Assembly (NCBI GenBank): GCA_035079385.1
Contig: JAVHKY010000010.1
Location: 4,712,001 to 4,776,000, forward strand
DNA: 64,000 nucleotides
Reading direction: 5' to 3'
DNA from: Aspidiotus rigidus
Taxonomy: Eukaryota > Arthropoda > Insecta > Hemiptera > Diaspididae
The notes under the pieces were generated by a model that saw only the letters and a list, made by a program, of their open reading frames with translations, was not told where the DNA came from and searched no databases. The translations under genes were made by a program, and so were the position numbers. Below are positions 25,640 through 37,439 of this stretch, one piece after another. Within the stretch, counting starts at the first letter, position 1, and each line of letters starts with the position of its first letter.

Positions 25640-26242
25640 AATTGATCTATTTTAATGGAATTAGGCAACGGCAGAGAATTTTTCTCCTTTTACTGCCTTT
25701 TTTTTCTGAATTTTTATCGCTCTTTCGGTACCTATTTCGGAGGTAGGATTTGGAGAAATCCCTACCATCGAGACTTATCTGAGAGACTTGGAAAAATCTC
25801 GTCTTTCGAACTATCCGCTAAATATCGTTCCCAGTTGAAGTCTGGGTATACGAAGGACACGGGTACTCAAAGCGGGAATAAGGCTTCAAATGAGAGTTTC
25901 AAGAGTAGTTTTTCCCAGTTGAATCTCGGGAATTAAAAGGGCTCAAGTATTTGAAGCGGGAACCAGGGAATCAATGTAAGACTTCAAATAAGGGTTTCAA
26001 AGGGAGTTTTTTCAGGGCTTCAGATACGGGAACAAATTGTTTGATTTTGTATTATGATAAGAGAGCTAGACTTGGAGAAATTTCAACCATCGAAGGAGTT
26101 GGACTCGGGAAAATATAATAGGAGGGGGTTTTTGAGACTCCAATTTTAAATTCAATTCTTAAAATTGAAACAAAGTTCGTGCAACATAAGTACAGAACAA
26201 GTTTCCCAAACTCTTCGTCTAACTTCGTTAAGGAACCCGGCG
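25640..26242 (-). mobile_element. Minisatellite-bearing TIR family, reverse copy
   Basis: It ends at the right in TAACTTCGTTAAGGAACCCGG, the complement of the family's CTTCCTTAACGAAGTTA end. Inside are diverged units (GACTTGGAGAAATTTCAACC, GGACTCGGGAAAATATAATAGG, GAGACTTGGAAAAATCTCG). The left boundary is uncertain. Confidence 0.45.
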
Positions 26243-26829
26243 TATTTTCTTTATTTACGTTCAATTTTCCTTCAGATAAAGTTCTACAACTTCGTATATT
26301 AGAAAATCAATAGTCTGGTCAAACAAAACCTTTAGACTATCAAACAAGAACTCTCATACCCTGTACAAGTTCAAATTACGACGTTCATAACGCAAAACGC
26401 TATGTCATCGCTTACAGGAAATCGCCCACATGTAGAAAACATAGATAGAAGGAAATTTAGCTAGCAGGATTTTACGATTATTTTGTAATTTTGGTGCGTA
26501 GCCGACGTCCTAAGAAAACATCCTTTCATAATTATTCGCCCGGGTATTCTAGTTGATATGAAGGGCTATTGATACACTCTCCCACTGATCTCTTTAGATA
26601 CTTCCTTTGAAAATACAGCTGTCATTCTTCTAGACATCGTATCAGCCCAAACCGCTCTGGCAGCCAAAACGTTCTGATAATGAGCACAATCGATGAACAA
26701 AGGTCAATACCGGCAAACAGATCACCGGAAGAGGGCTAAAATATCAGTTCGAATATTTAATTCCACCTCCGACCTCTTTCCTTCTCTCCGATTCATAAAT
26801 CGCATTCAAATCACACTACGAACGAATTG
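26243..26829. other. Non-coding stretch, nothing recognised
   Basis: Lies beyond the 3' end of the large LINE. No poly-A tail or target duplication was identified. Confidence 0.4.
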
Positions 26830-27899
26830 GTCAAAAGATTAGAACATTTATCTTTGAATAAGACCCGAGTCCTCCTCCCCTCATTAAATTAGCGAGCATT
26901 GCAACTATACCCTGAAGGTATTGAACTCGGAGCGGGCAGATGAAGACGACAAGGATAATATGAATTTGATAGTGGGTCGGAGGTAATTTATCGTACTTTA
27001 ATGGCTTTCTCATGATTGTTCGAGAGGGAGTTTGTGATGCAGGAAGAGACGGGAGTAGGAAATTTTCGAGAGTTGGGCAAAAGAAGATGTTGACCATTAG
27101 CATTGGGATGTGAAGGTTAAAAAGAGGAAAGAGTGGGTGAGAAGGGTACGGTCTGTTCTCGTTCGAAGTAGACTACGAAATTGGAACTTTTTCAATAAAT
27201 TGGAGCTTATTAGAGGATAAGGTGAACCAGAAATCACGCCATATAGAGAGCACGAGGGAGCAATAATAGGATTTGTGATCATACGAGGGGGTTATCGAAG
27301 GTCAACGTAGTAAGTGCCTCTCGGCAAAGTCCGCTCCTCATGTTCCAGAAGGTCGATAAATCCCAGTGTCCATAGAAAAGAGATGAAGTACGAGGAAGAA
27401 CTTGATGAGTGTGTAGGAATGAGGATTCTTTGAACGATAGTATTGAAAGAGAATCAATTTGCAGAAAGGAGAGAACAGGTTAAAGAGCGAGGCAAATTAG
27501 TATGACGCTCAGTATAGAAGCCGAGTGTACGGAAAGATGAGATGTTGCTCTAAAGGGAGGTTCATATCTGATTTCCACTTGTCTGTGAAGTGTAGAAGGT
27601 GGGAGAGAAATTTCGAAGAAATTATTTTGAAGTTGAAGTTTGTGGATTGTGATGGATGTCAAGGGTCAAGGTTGATCAAGAGGGAGAGGGCGGAATGAAT
27701 GAATGAAGAAAGAAATGGGTTTGAATGGCGTGCCTATAGATGGGAAGGAAGCGACAAGAGGGGTGAATTACGAGTACGTGAGCTGCTCAGCAATTGAAAA
27801 GGTATTGGGCTGTTGAAGCCAGAAAGTTAGCACGGTGAGTAAGACAGCGTGGTAGAGGAGAGGAGGAACTTTTACCTCCGTCATTGCAGATTTACCGGA

Positions 27900-29610
27900 A
27901 TAATTTTGACGACTCACGCCATTTTTAATCCCATTCTTCGCGAATCATTGATCGTGATTGATGGAAAATCCCACCCGTGAGGCAAGTTTCCTGCTCCGCT
28001 CGTTTGGAGACCACACGAACAGCCAACTAAGGAAGGTCAAGTTTTTGTGATTGATAATTATGCGCATTATTGGCATTGAGATGATTCGATCTTCTTAATA
28101 GTACGCAAACAGATTTTAAAATCCTAAAATGACAAAAACGATATTTTTTCTTCGCTACATTTGACTATTTATCATTCAATGTTCGGTTGTTCCTGGAAAT
28201 GAGAACCTATATCGAAGTGCTACGGAAAACATTATACTATGCTTGAGTTACGCTCGATGAAATAGACGTTTAGATATTTGAATGAACCCTTAATAATTTT
28301 CATGTAACTCTTCAAGTGGTGTCGGCGAGATCAAAGTTCGTACATGGTCTCGTTTAATAAGTAGGTAAATTAAACGTATACCCATTTGCGCCTTCGATTA
28401 TTTCCATTTCGGAAAGAAAGAAGTCCAGATGTCAGAGAAGTTGTACCACAAAATTAGCGTCTCGTATATTAGCCCAGTAGAATTACAATAACGAAGTGCT
28501 TTGAAAAAAAAAATGTCCATCAAAGATTTTATTGCTGAAAAGTGTTGGCGTTGGTGTCGTTGTTATGTGGTAAAAACTCATCACTCCTACCACTTGAGGA
28601 ACCCCTGGGAAGGGGGCTTACTTGGCACGTTTTTTGGTTTTTTCAATTTTTGTCGAAAAGTATAAGATTTGGACCAAAAATACCCGAGTACAAAAAGATT
28701 CTCCATAAAATTTACCATCGAATAGTGTCATCACTTACTCGGTTACGATAATTTGACGCTGTATAACAATATCAAACTTTTTTCAGATTTTTCAACAGGG
28801 AACCTGTTTTATGGGGCGGGGGGAGGGGGTGTGCGCCGTCCGGCGAAAAACTTGAGTAAAATTTTGACTCTTGTTGTATATAGCTTAGGGATCCAAATTT
28901 TTCTGAAATTGGAAAAATTTTGAATCCCATTGTATATAGCTTGGAGGATCAAATTTTTCCAAGTCCTCCCCACCTATCATATATAGCTTAGAGGTCAAAA
29001 TTATTTTAGGTCCTCTCCTATCATATATAGCTCGAAAGTCAAGAAAAATGAGACTCCAAGATAGGGAAAGGCAGGAGAATGTAGCCATCAATTCGGCTGT
29101 GAATATTGATGCAAAATTACGTGTACGGTGGGAAGTTAGGTATCCTATTATGGAATATGCGTATAAGCAATTTCATTCGATTTTTAGCGGGGAAGCCGCC
29201 ATCCCTTCTGTTGGGGGTACTTCCAGGAAATTTTCGTCCGCGAGCGCGAGCGAGGTTGATGACGTCATGGAGAGGGGAGGAGGACTTGGAAAAATTCCTA
29301 AATCGGAGCTATATATGATAGGGGGGAGACTTCGGAAAATTTCGACCCTTTAGCCATGTATGATAGGAAGGGGACTTGGAAAAATTCCTACCTCCAAGTT
29401 ATAATCATGATAGGAAGGGAACTTGGAAAAAATTCCGACCTTTGTGCTATATATGATAGGAGGGGGACTTGGAAAGACGACGGCTTCCTTGAAATTGCAG
29501 CGCGTTCAAGTTATCACATCATGATTTTCAGGACTTGGAAAAACTTCAGGCTCTAGGGGACTCGAGACAGCGGGTTCCCCGCTGCCATCGCAGTTCTGCA
29601 ATGGCATCTA
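27900..29610. repeat. Repeat cluster interrupting the LINE
   Basis: 27900-28467 is unrecognised AT-rich DNA. From 28468 it matches the outer arm of the 12.65-17.75 kb foldback (AGCCCAGTAGAATTACA, CACTTACTCGGTTAC module). From about 28790 it matches the minisatellite TIR family in reverse (AACAGGGAACCTGTTTTATG, then GATAGGAGGGGGACTTGG units), ending at GACGACGGCTTCCTT near 29490. Confidence 0.7.
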
Positions 29611-31799
29611 ATTTTTTTTTTAGATCCGTCTGAAAAGTAAATTGTGTAACCAGGATACTCTTGTATCAACTTTCGATTGTTTTGGCGGATAATATTTAAT
29701 TCGGGGATTTGTGTGAGGTCGAGACGTACGTTGGTTCAGGGAGCGTACAAGGGGGGAGGTAATATAGATGGGTTGCAAGGAATTAGCTTTATAAGGCTTA
29801 TTGAGGGAGAGGTGAAATTGGAGACGGGTATGTTTATTGAGAGTCAAAAAGGGTTCATTGTTTTGGAGAAAGATTGTGTTATATATAAGGAGATCAGGGA
29901 ATAAGGAAACAGAGGATAAGAAATTGGAAGTTAGTATGAGTCTACGAAAGGAGAGTGGAGGTTCCACGGCTTCAGCGCATAAACTGAATTTAGGGCTTGT
30001 GCGATAGGGTCCTAGAGCCATTCTCAGAGAGGAAGTTTTAATAGTGTCGAGTAATGATAGGACAAATTTGTTGGCTAAATTGTATATTGGCGCTCCATAA
30101 CCTAATTTAGATCGATAGAGCTGTAGTAGTAGTTTTTGGAGTATCCTTTACAGGGGTGTAAGATGAATTTAATGATGCTTAAGGCAGGTGTGCATGTTGC
30201 TTTCAGAAATTTAATATGAGGGGTCCAAGTGAGTTTTTGGTCAAAGTGGAGGCCGAGAAGTTTAGCAGAATTTCGGAGTGGGATTTCAAAATTTTGTAGG
30301 AAGAGAGGTTGGGGGGAGGGGACAGGGCGTCTTTTTTTTTGAAAATAACTAGATAGGTTTTGGAGGTAGAGAATTTGAAGTCGTTTTTTTTATGTCCGCG
30401 TAAATTTAGAGTTTCCTGAAAAAGTCTGTGGGCTCTTTGGGGATTGGAAGAGCAGGTAGAGATGTTGTAATCATCAGCAAAAAGACATTGGGTAAGGAGA
30501 GAGCTAACAAGTTTCGTAATGTCGTTGATGGCTATGAGGAAGAGCAAGACACTAAATACTTCTCCCCTGGGGAACAACGTTTTCGACAGTGAGAGGGGAA
30601 GAGGTTGTATTTTGAATTCGTACTTTTAATGTTCTGTCATGAGGGAAACTCTGGAGAATATTAAGGAGATTGCCTCGAAGGCCAATTTCGTGAAGTTTGT
30701 TTGTGATGAGGTGTCTCCAGACTCGGGGAAAGGCTTCTTGGAGATAAAAAAAAAAGGATTTTCTGAGCGTAGTGTTATTGGTTTGCGATTGGAGATCGGG
30801 GATTGAGTGATGTTTCGTCCTTTCCTAGAGCCGTATTGGAAAGGTGAAAGAATGTTATTCGATTCTAGATGCCAGTATTTTTTGAAAGAGTTTACCCAAG
30901 ACACTGGATAATGCTATAGGACGATATGATGCCGGAAGCAGATGGAGTGGGATTACGGTCTTCCAAAAATGAAGGTAGACGCTGTGGCCAAAGATGGAGT
31001 TGAAAAGGGAGAGGAGATAGGAAAACGAGTTAGGGTAGAGGTTTTTTAGCATGGCTGCGTGAACGTTATCTAGTCCAGGAGAGGCGTTTCTTAGATTTTT
31101 ATCGATTGTGGTTTCAAGTTCACTTCCAGATAATGGGAGGTTGTAGGGGAGTGGATCTCTCCGAGGAGAGTTGAAGGCTATATTTAAATTTTCTTGTTGA
31201 AGTTTATAAGATAAAAAGGTGGAGTCGTAATTAGAATTGGTGGATATTGAAGTATAGTGATTTGCTAAAAGTTCAGAAATTCGAAAGGGGTCAGAGATGA
31301 TTGAATCGTTTGTTTTGAGGTGAGAGATGTGGTGGAAGGAACCATTGCCCGATAACTTTTTTATATCTCTCTACATGGTGGAGATAGACACGGGTTGGTT
31401 CAAACCCAGTATCGTTTCTTCTCGGAACGGACCAGAGTTCTTGCTTCGGCGCGGGCTTTTTCATAGGACATGAAATTGAACTGAGTGCGGGGTGAGTTAT
31501 AAGTACGGTAGGCTTTTTGCGAGTTTTTATGGCTAGATGAATTTCATCTGACCACCATGGGACTTGGTTAGGTTTGTGGGTACCTTTAGTGCGAGGTACA
31601 GATGATTCTGCAGCAGTGATGATAAAGTTGATGAAGGATTCTAGAGCTGTAAAGGGCTCTGAGACGTTCGGGAGGGATGTAGTATTTGACGTGACGTAAG
31701 GATGTGGCCAGTTTGCTCTGTCAATGAGCCAGCGGGGGACCGAAGTGGGATTTTTTTGAGAGAAGGTGTCTGATGTGATCTTAGACCATACAGAAGATA

Positions 31800-32070
31800 G
31801 ACTGAGCATCGGCCATATAAACCTGTACAACGCGTTTGTCGAAAGACATGATAAGGAAATAAGGATCTCGCGACCTTGTTTATATTCATTCATGGATGCC
31901 ATGTGTTGTGACGCACGGTGTGATGAACGTTCACCTCCCCGCAACGTCATGGTAATACCCGCAACATCCCGCGACCAACCGCAACGTCCACTATTAATAA
32001 ATAAATAAGATCCCGAAATCCATATTTTGTATCATATCTTCCGACGCAATTTTTATCACTATGCTCAGTC
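31800..32070. mobile_element. 271-bp TA-flanked MITE inside the LINE
   Basis: GACTGAGCAT (31800-31809) and ATGCTCAGTC (32061-32070) are inverted termini, each bordered by TA. LINE homology continues on both sides (SDHFPI to the right, PRWLIDRANWP to the left), so this is an insertion. Confidence 0.75.
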
Positions 32071-32220
32071 TATAGGATGTGATTATGATTGGAAAATGAT
32101 CGCTGTCCCATAGATTCGGGTGGGTTGATCATGTAAGTTTTGGTGAAACGGAGAGATTGAATCAAACAGAATTTTGAAGAAGAGAGTTATAATCTCGAAA
32201 GTAGTGGATATTTGTGAAAT

Positions 32221-32920
32221 CGACTAATCATTACGCGCAATATTACGCTCAGTCCTTTTCAGCTGAACCTGAACGGATACGAGGGAGATTTTCAAAGAAT
32301 TTTCAAGACAGAGATCTGGCTGATAAATTGCGGTAAACAACATCGAACGACTAGGTAGTTATTTATTGGTATAGTATTCTACATTGCACGTTCAGCTGCA
32401 ATTCACCGTCAAAACTCTAAACCACAGATATTCGTCGCACATAATGTGTTCTTCTTATCACAACTAGAGCGATAAGATTTAAAACGTAATCGAAGCAAGA
32501 TGATTTTATAGAAAATACTCGACGATGGAGTAGGTAGCGATTGCGTTGAACGATCTTCTCGAGAAAATATAAAGCAGTCTACGTTATAGATAACATTTTC
32601 CGATCGTTTTTCAGAATAAAAATAAGTGGAATGTATCACATCGACTACGAATTAAAACTACGACGTCTCTAACCCTTCCACTGCACGGTAGCTTCAAAAT
32701 AAAAAATTCTAAAATGGTAGAATCTCACGATGCTGTCAACAAAATATTGCCCAACCTATCCGAAATCTACATTAGCTTCTTGAATCGAATAAAAAGATTT
32801 ATCAGTTTACCGTAAAGTGAAAGAAAATTTGTGTAAGAAAGAGAGGGGGGAAGGGGAAGGGGAAGTTTTCAACTTTTCGAATTAAGAAAGATATCCTAAG
32901 TCGCAACAGTTCAAGAAATT
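32221..32920. other. Non-coding stretch, nothing recognised
   Basis: AT-rich; a short G/A-rich run (GGGGAAGGGGAAGGGGAAG) lies near 32850. Confidence 0.4.
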
Positions 32921-32928
32921 GGACTATA

Positions 32929-33477
32929 CCGGTGTTTCTCAATCTGTGTGTCGCGACACATCACTAATAATGTGCCGAAGTTTGCCGCGAGATTTCGATC
33001 AAAAACATAAATTAACATGAACAAAAACAAAAAAGAATTGCCGATTCTTTCTATTTACTCGAAAAAGTAATCATAAGCACTACCTGACTGATGTGTTCCA
33101 GCTGTCGGTTCCAATTATCTCGAGCCTACTTTGAATTTCATAAAAATCATAAACTTTCTGCGAAGTGGCAAAAAATATAGATGGTGTTTTCCCCACAAAT
33201 TTTGGAATTAGGAGAGCCCAGGCGACCCTTTTGCGTATATTGGTGGCAAAACTCAAAATTTTCTCGAGTTCCGGCAGAAGGTGCTCCAGTATCTAGGGAG
33301 AGAAGGCTGAGGCCTCGTGTGGTCATCTCGCACGGATCCTGAAATTAAGGGAAGGAAATCGGTACAGACATTAAAATATCAAAACGCAGAAAAATTTTGG
33401 ATATAATTTGAAGTTTTGGAAATGCTGTGCCGCGGGCATATTGTAGGGCCGCGATGTTAGAAAGGTTGAGAAACACA
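32929..33477. mobile_element. hAT-type MITE, 549 bp, perfect 8-bp TSD
   Basis: GGACTATA occurs directly before (32921-32928) and after (33478-33485) the element. The termini CCGGTGTTTCTCAATC and the complement of GGTTGAGAAACACA resemble the widespread hAT end CAGTGTTTCTCAACC. The inside holds subterminal CGCGACAC / GCCGCGAT blocks and no transposase frame. Confidence 0.92.
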
Positions 33478-33485
33478 GGACTATA

Positions 33486-34119
33486 CTTCGCAACGCTCAA
33501 ATTAACAGAAAGTAGTAAGAGCAAATTGTTGACAGGATAATAATTTTAAAAGTGGATTGAGGTGGAAAATGAGGGAAGTAATGCTGTGTTGTAGGTGTAA
33601 TATTTTATTCCATTTATTGGAAGTAGTAATTGAGAGATTTTGACTAACTGTGAATTGAGCACTCCATTTTAGTGCAGGGTTGGTGGTGTAAATATGGTAT
33701 TGAGTCTGTCGCTATGAACAGCTGTAATTGACAGCGTCATCGAACCCGTGGGAAAACCTGCTATCGCCAACCCCATGGACTGAATTTGTTCTTTACAGCC
33801 TTGAGAATAGATTTAGGAATTATTCACGATGAGTTTTTTATGAATCCAGGCTCGATGAAAAGCACCCGTCTCTCTTTCTTCTCGCCCTTATAGCAATGCT
33901 TACCAAGGTGCTTCAAACAAACGGAGGCCTATGTATTTGTAATTTACTATGAAAAAGCTTTTCGCTCCCTGCTTGCGGGGTCTTTTCGTCAACTACACCG
34001 AGAGATGAGTTTAGTAACCATTCTCTACACTTTGGGGCAGGGCAATTGCATGACCGACCTCACTGAATCACCAAATTAAAGTAGCTTTTTTGATTTGTGC
34101 TTAATTGGGTAGGCCAAAA
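33486..34119. other. Non-coding stretch, nothing recognised
   Basis: No repeat shared with the rest of the window and no supported exon. Confidence 0.4.
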
Positions 34120-34800
34120 ATTACGGCTTCCTTAACGAAGTTAAACGAGGAACGCAGGGAACCTGTTTTATGATTCGAATGAGATTTGGTATTGAAAATT
34201 CAAGGAAGCCTAGATTTGGAGAAAGGTAGTAAAAAGAAGGCCTAGACCAACTATTAGTGTAATATAATATAGTTGGATAAATCAGGTTCCTTGTTAAAAT
34301 TTCCACTCTTGAGCCATATATGACAGGAGGAGGACTTGGAAAAAATTTTTTCCAAGTCCCTCTCCTATCATATATGGCTCAAGGGTCGAAATTTTTCGAA
34401 GTCCCTCTCCTATCATATATAGCTCGAGAGTCGAAATTTTAATTTCCAAGTCCCCCTTCTGTCAGATATAGCTCGAGAGTCGTAATTTTTCTAAGTCCCC
34501 CTCCTATCATATATGGCACGAGGGTCGAAATTTTTCCAAGTCCCCCTCCTATCATATATAGCTCGAGAGTCAAATTTTTTTAAGTCCCCCTCCTACCATA
34601 TATGGCTCGAGAGTCGACATTTTTCTAAGTCCCCCTCCTATCATAATTATATAGCTCGAGAGTCGAAATTTTTCTAAGTCCCTCTCCTATCATATATGGT
34701 TCGAGGGTCGAAATTTTTCTAAGTTTTTCGCTGGACGGCGCACGGCGCACGGCAGATTTCTCAAATAGCCCCCCATAAAACAGGTTCACTGTTAAAAGCT
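34120..34800 (+). mobile_element. Minisatellite-bearing TIR family, best copy
   Basis: It opens with ACGGCTTCCTTAACGAAGTT..GCAGGGAACCTGTTTTATG and closes with CCCCCATAAAACAGGTTCAC, an inverted pair. The 5' segment up to about 34275 is nearly identical to 12239-12390. The interior is a 45-bp tandem array. No protein-coding frame. Confidence 0.75.
34300..34735. repeat. 45-bp minisatellite, about 9 units
   Basis: The unit pattern is CCTATCATATATRGCTCGAG then RGTCGAAATTTTTCYAAGTC then CCCCT. Units vary by a few bases, and one carries an AATTAT insertion in the ATAT core. Confidence 0.85.
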
Positions 34801-34882
34801 ATAAATATATATTAGAGGAGGGGGAAAATTTCGAGTCATCAATAAATCACGCGGAAAATGTGAACCAAAAATTCTTATGTAT

Positions 34883-35537
34883 GCCGTTTTCAAACTGTTT
34901 TGGTTCACGGCACCCTCCACCAGCAATCGGTAACTAAAATATTTTAATTAATAATAAAAAATAAATAATATTAATATAATATATTTAAATTATAATTAAT
35001 TTTATTAAATTTAATATTTAATTATTTGAATATTTATAATTAATGAATTAATTAAAATTAATTTTAATATTTTAAATTTAATTAATTATTATATTGTGCA
35101 AGCTTAAGCGGTTAAACAATATTAATTAATTTATTAATAAAATATAAAATAATATTATCTTAGATAAAATTTTTTATAAATAATTTTCAAAATAATGGAT
35201 TAGATACCCTTAAATATTATTAGATATTATAAATTTATATTAAAGATTTATATAAAATTAATTAATGTGGCGGTATAAATTTATTAAAGGAATCTGTTTA
35301 TTAAATAGAAAATACACAATTATTTTTATTTATGTATGGTTATTAGAAATAATAATAAAAAATTATTTTATTAATAAAAATTTTAAATAATAATAAATTA
35401 ATATTAATTAATGAATAAATAAATTTCAATTATTGATTAAAATTTTAAATTTTCATATAAATTATTAAATTATTTCCTATAATTTCCGGAAAATCTCACG
35501 TACCCCCTGGGTGCCGCGAAACCGAGTTTGAGAATGG
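34883..35537. mobile_element. hAT-like TIR element carrying a mitochondrial insert
   Basis: The left end CCGTTTTCAAACTGTTTTGG then TTCACGGCACCC and the complement of the right end (CCATTCTCAAACTCGGTTTC then GCGGCACCC) match over about 30 bp. They resemble hAT MITE ends of the CAGTGGTTCTCAAACTTTTT type. A direct repeat GCTATAAATATAT occurs at 34798 and 35540, further out. Almost the whole interior is mitochondrial-like DNA. Confidence 0.6.
34938..35488 (+). pseudogene. NUMT: fragment of mitochondrial 12S rRNA (rrnS)
   Basis: Extremely AT-rich sequence contains universally conserved small-subunit rRNA blocks in order: TGTGCAAGCTTAAGCGGTTA near 35094 (GTGCCAGC..GCGGTTA region), AATAATGGATTAGATACCCT near 35192 (the 690/790-loop flank), then GTGGCGGTATAAATTTATTA and AAGGAATCTGTTTATTAAAT near 35266-35306. 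It is truncated before the 3' GTAACAAGGTA end. The flanking DNA is nuclear transposon sequence, so it is a nuclear copy rather than a mitochondrial contig. No expression is expected. Confidence 0.85.
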
Positions 35538-35821
35538 CTGCTATAAATATATGTCGGGAGGGGACTTCATTCAAGTTTCAAGCTGTATAACGCCGAGACT
35601 TGGGGTATCGATTTCGAGAAAAGCCGACACATGGAATCAGTTCTTTGTTGAAGAAATCAGTGGTTCTGGTAACAAAAAATCGTCTTGTGAGGAATTACCG
35701 AACCTTAATCGAAGAGAGGTGGGGACTTAATTTTGACCTCAATGATCGATTATTTGGGAAAGTTAAATACCATGCTTCTGTATGTATCGCTGAAAAATTG
35801 AAAATTAATCAAAGCCTGGTA

Positions 35822-36120
35822 TGCACAAAATTTCTTATTCTCATTTAGCCTATCAACGATTTTGTAGACCAAAATTTTTCCATGTCGGTCTTCTCATTAT
35901 ACTGGTTTAGGCCATTGACAAAGTTTTTACCATCGCATAACTTGTGAATTGCTCGGAAAGTCAACTTTGCTGCACAAAATTTCTTATTCTCATTTAGCCT
36001 ATCAACGATTTTGTAGACCAAAATTTTTCCATGTCGGTCTTCTCATTATACTGGTTTAGGCCATTGACAAAGTTTTTACCATCGCATAACTTGTGAATTG
36101 CTCGGAAAGTCAACTTTGCT
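35822..36120. repeat. Perfect tandem duplication of 149 bp
   Basis: TGCACAAAATTTCTTATTCT..GAAAGTCAACTTTGC at 35822-35970 is repeated without visible change at 35971-36119, head to tail. Very recent, or an assembly duplication. Confidence 0.95.
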
Positions 36121-36522
36121 TCAAGACCCTCCACTGAATCGAAGACCTCCCTCTCGGAAATTTCTAAACTAAATTCTGCTGGTTAATCATTGTTTAATTT
36201 GATTTTTGCAGATTTTTGAACCCAATAAGATCCATTCATGGAAGCCGAATTTCTATTCCGAAGAGTAAAAGAGGAATGAACTGAACCGAAATGCAATTCG
36301 GTCGATTGTAGTCACACAACAATCAAGTTACAATACAATCATCTCACCTTCGTCCTGTCGATCTGTGGTCGAGAAAATTTCAAAAAGTAAAATCGGGAAC
36401 TTTATGTAGAGGTACAGCACATGATCAGATATTGCTTTTACTTATTTTTTCGTTAACTTCAAAAATGAGTTATTATAGTACGTACAAATATTTCTAGATC
36501 AAATAGTATTTATTGTTCCGAA

Positions 36523-36622
36523 TCACCTGAGGAGCTCGTGTCATCTATTCAAATTTGAGCGCATCCTTATTGATCCATCATCTGGAGAAGTCGTAAAATC
36601 TACTCAAACTGTGAGCGTACAT
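36523..36622 (+). repeat. Short tandem duplication (about 53 bp x 2)
   Basis: ATCACCTGAGGAGCTCGTGT then CATCTATTCAAATTTGAGCG recurs as ATCATCTGGAGAAGTCGTAA then AATCTACTCAAACTGTGAGC. In one frame the two read SPEELVSSIQI and SSGEVVKSTQT, so it may be part of a coding repeat. Confidence 0.4.
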
Positions 36623-36639
36623 CCGTTTGCTCTGAAATG

Positions 36640-37018
36640 AATACGAGGAACACACAGACAGGCCAACATGCCTACCCTCGGAAAGGATATAACGACAAGG
36701 ATGAATGCGAGGAGACATTCAACCAGCAACTGATACCGGCTAAGAATCATGCTCTTTACAGACATATGAACCAGGCAAGTATTCATGAGGTGGGGTGAGG
36801 AGGATACATTCTATCTCCAACAAAATTTCAAATTATCAAGTTTGATCGTATTTTTTGAGTGAAGCCAAGATAGAATGCTCTCTCCTCTCGAGGTATTCAT
36901 TATTAAATCAACACTTTCAAATAAAAATAAATAATTTTCCCAGGCTATTGATGATATAATAAGTACTCTTCCGAGACCTCATCAAGTTATTTTACAGAAT
37001 TTCTCGCTAGAAATTTAG
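36640..37018 (+). CDS. Possible last two exons of an unknown gene (GC-AG intron)
   Basis: A plus-strand frame ends in NHALYRHMNQ at 36774, directly before GCAAGT, the typical donor of rare GC-AG introns (CAG|GCAAGT). It resumes in phase after TTTTCCCAG at 36944 as AIDDIISTLPRPHQVILQNF and stops at TAG (37016-37018). The intron would be 169 bp. The 5' boundary of the first exon is unclear; the frame is open back to a TGA near 36570. No family recognised. Confidence 0.3.
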
Positions 37019-37439
37019 TTTTTTAGGGACTTATCTTGTTCGCATTCTAATTCAAGGCGTCAATCGTACTACTTTGGTTCGCCATGTAGAACACACAGAT
37101 GATCACTTGGCGGCAGGATCAAGTTAGGATGCTGAAAAAGTCATTTGTCCTACTGGATAGAGAATAGAAGCTGCAGCAGTAATGTCCAGGGAATACCCAT
37201 CCAAATCTGAGCTTTCAAGTTCATCTATTCTAAATTTTCGCACCCGGGTGTCAGTCTCACGTCCGTCCCTACATTTTTATTCAGGGGAGACATACAGCTT
37301 ATTCTAACTCATTTATCTAATTCAAAAATTCGAATCTTTGTATTTTTTATTCATTTTAATTGAAGTTTCACCAGCTACAGGCCATGAGCTCGTTGGAGAT
37401 TGAATTCAAATACAAGGAAGGAGATTCAGTTTACGGTGG

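Larger units (their letters stand above)
26830..32220 (-). mobile_element. Jockey/I-type LINE, degenerate and split by insertions
   Basis: Read on the minus strand from right to left. The APE-endonuclease end LWDSDHFPIIITSY is near 32090. A linker follows with VPRWLIDRANWP and PNQVPWWSDEIHLAIKTRKK (31.5-31.75 kb). The RT block contains LLPASYRPIALSSVLGKLF (about 30.95 kb), LSPFQYGSRKGR (about 30.84 kb) and the catalytic FADDYN (about 30.48 kb). The RNase H start GYTIYFSDGSK is at about 29.65 kb. After the interruption, FLWT.G and RTRTDRTLLTHSFLFL at 27.1-27.4 kb correspond to the RNase H and RLR.GHT.LTHS tail. Frameshifts are frequent. The missing RNase H middle coincides with a block of younger repeats (about 27.9-29.6 kb), so I infer one element. 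Confidence 0.8.

Noticed and set aside
29620..29904. Plus-strand ORFs antisense to the LINE
   Set aside because: They are shadow frames of the degenerate minus-strand retroelement.
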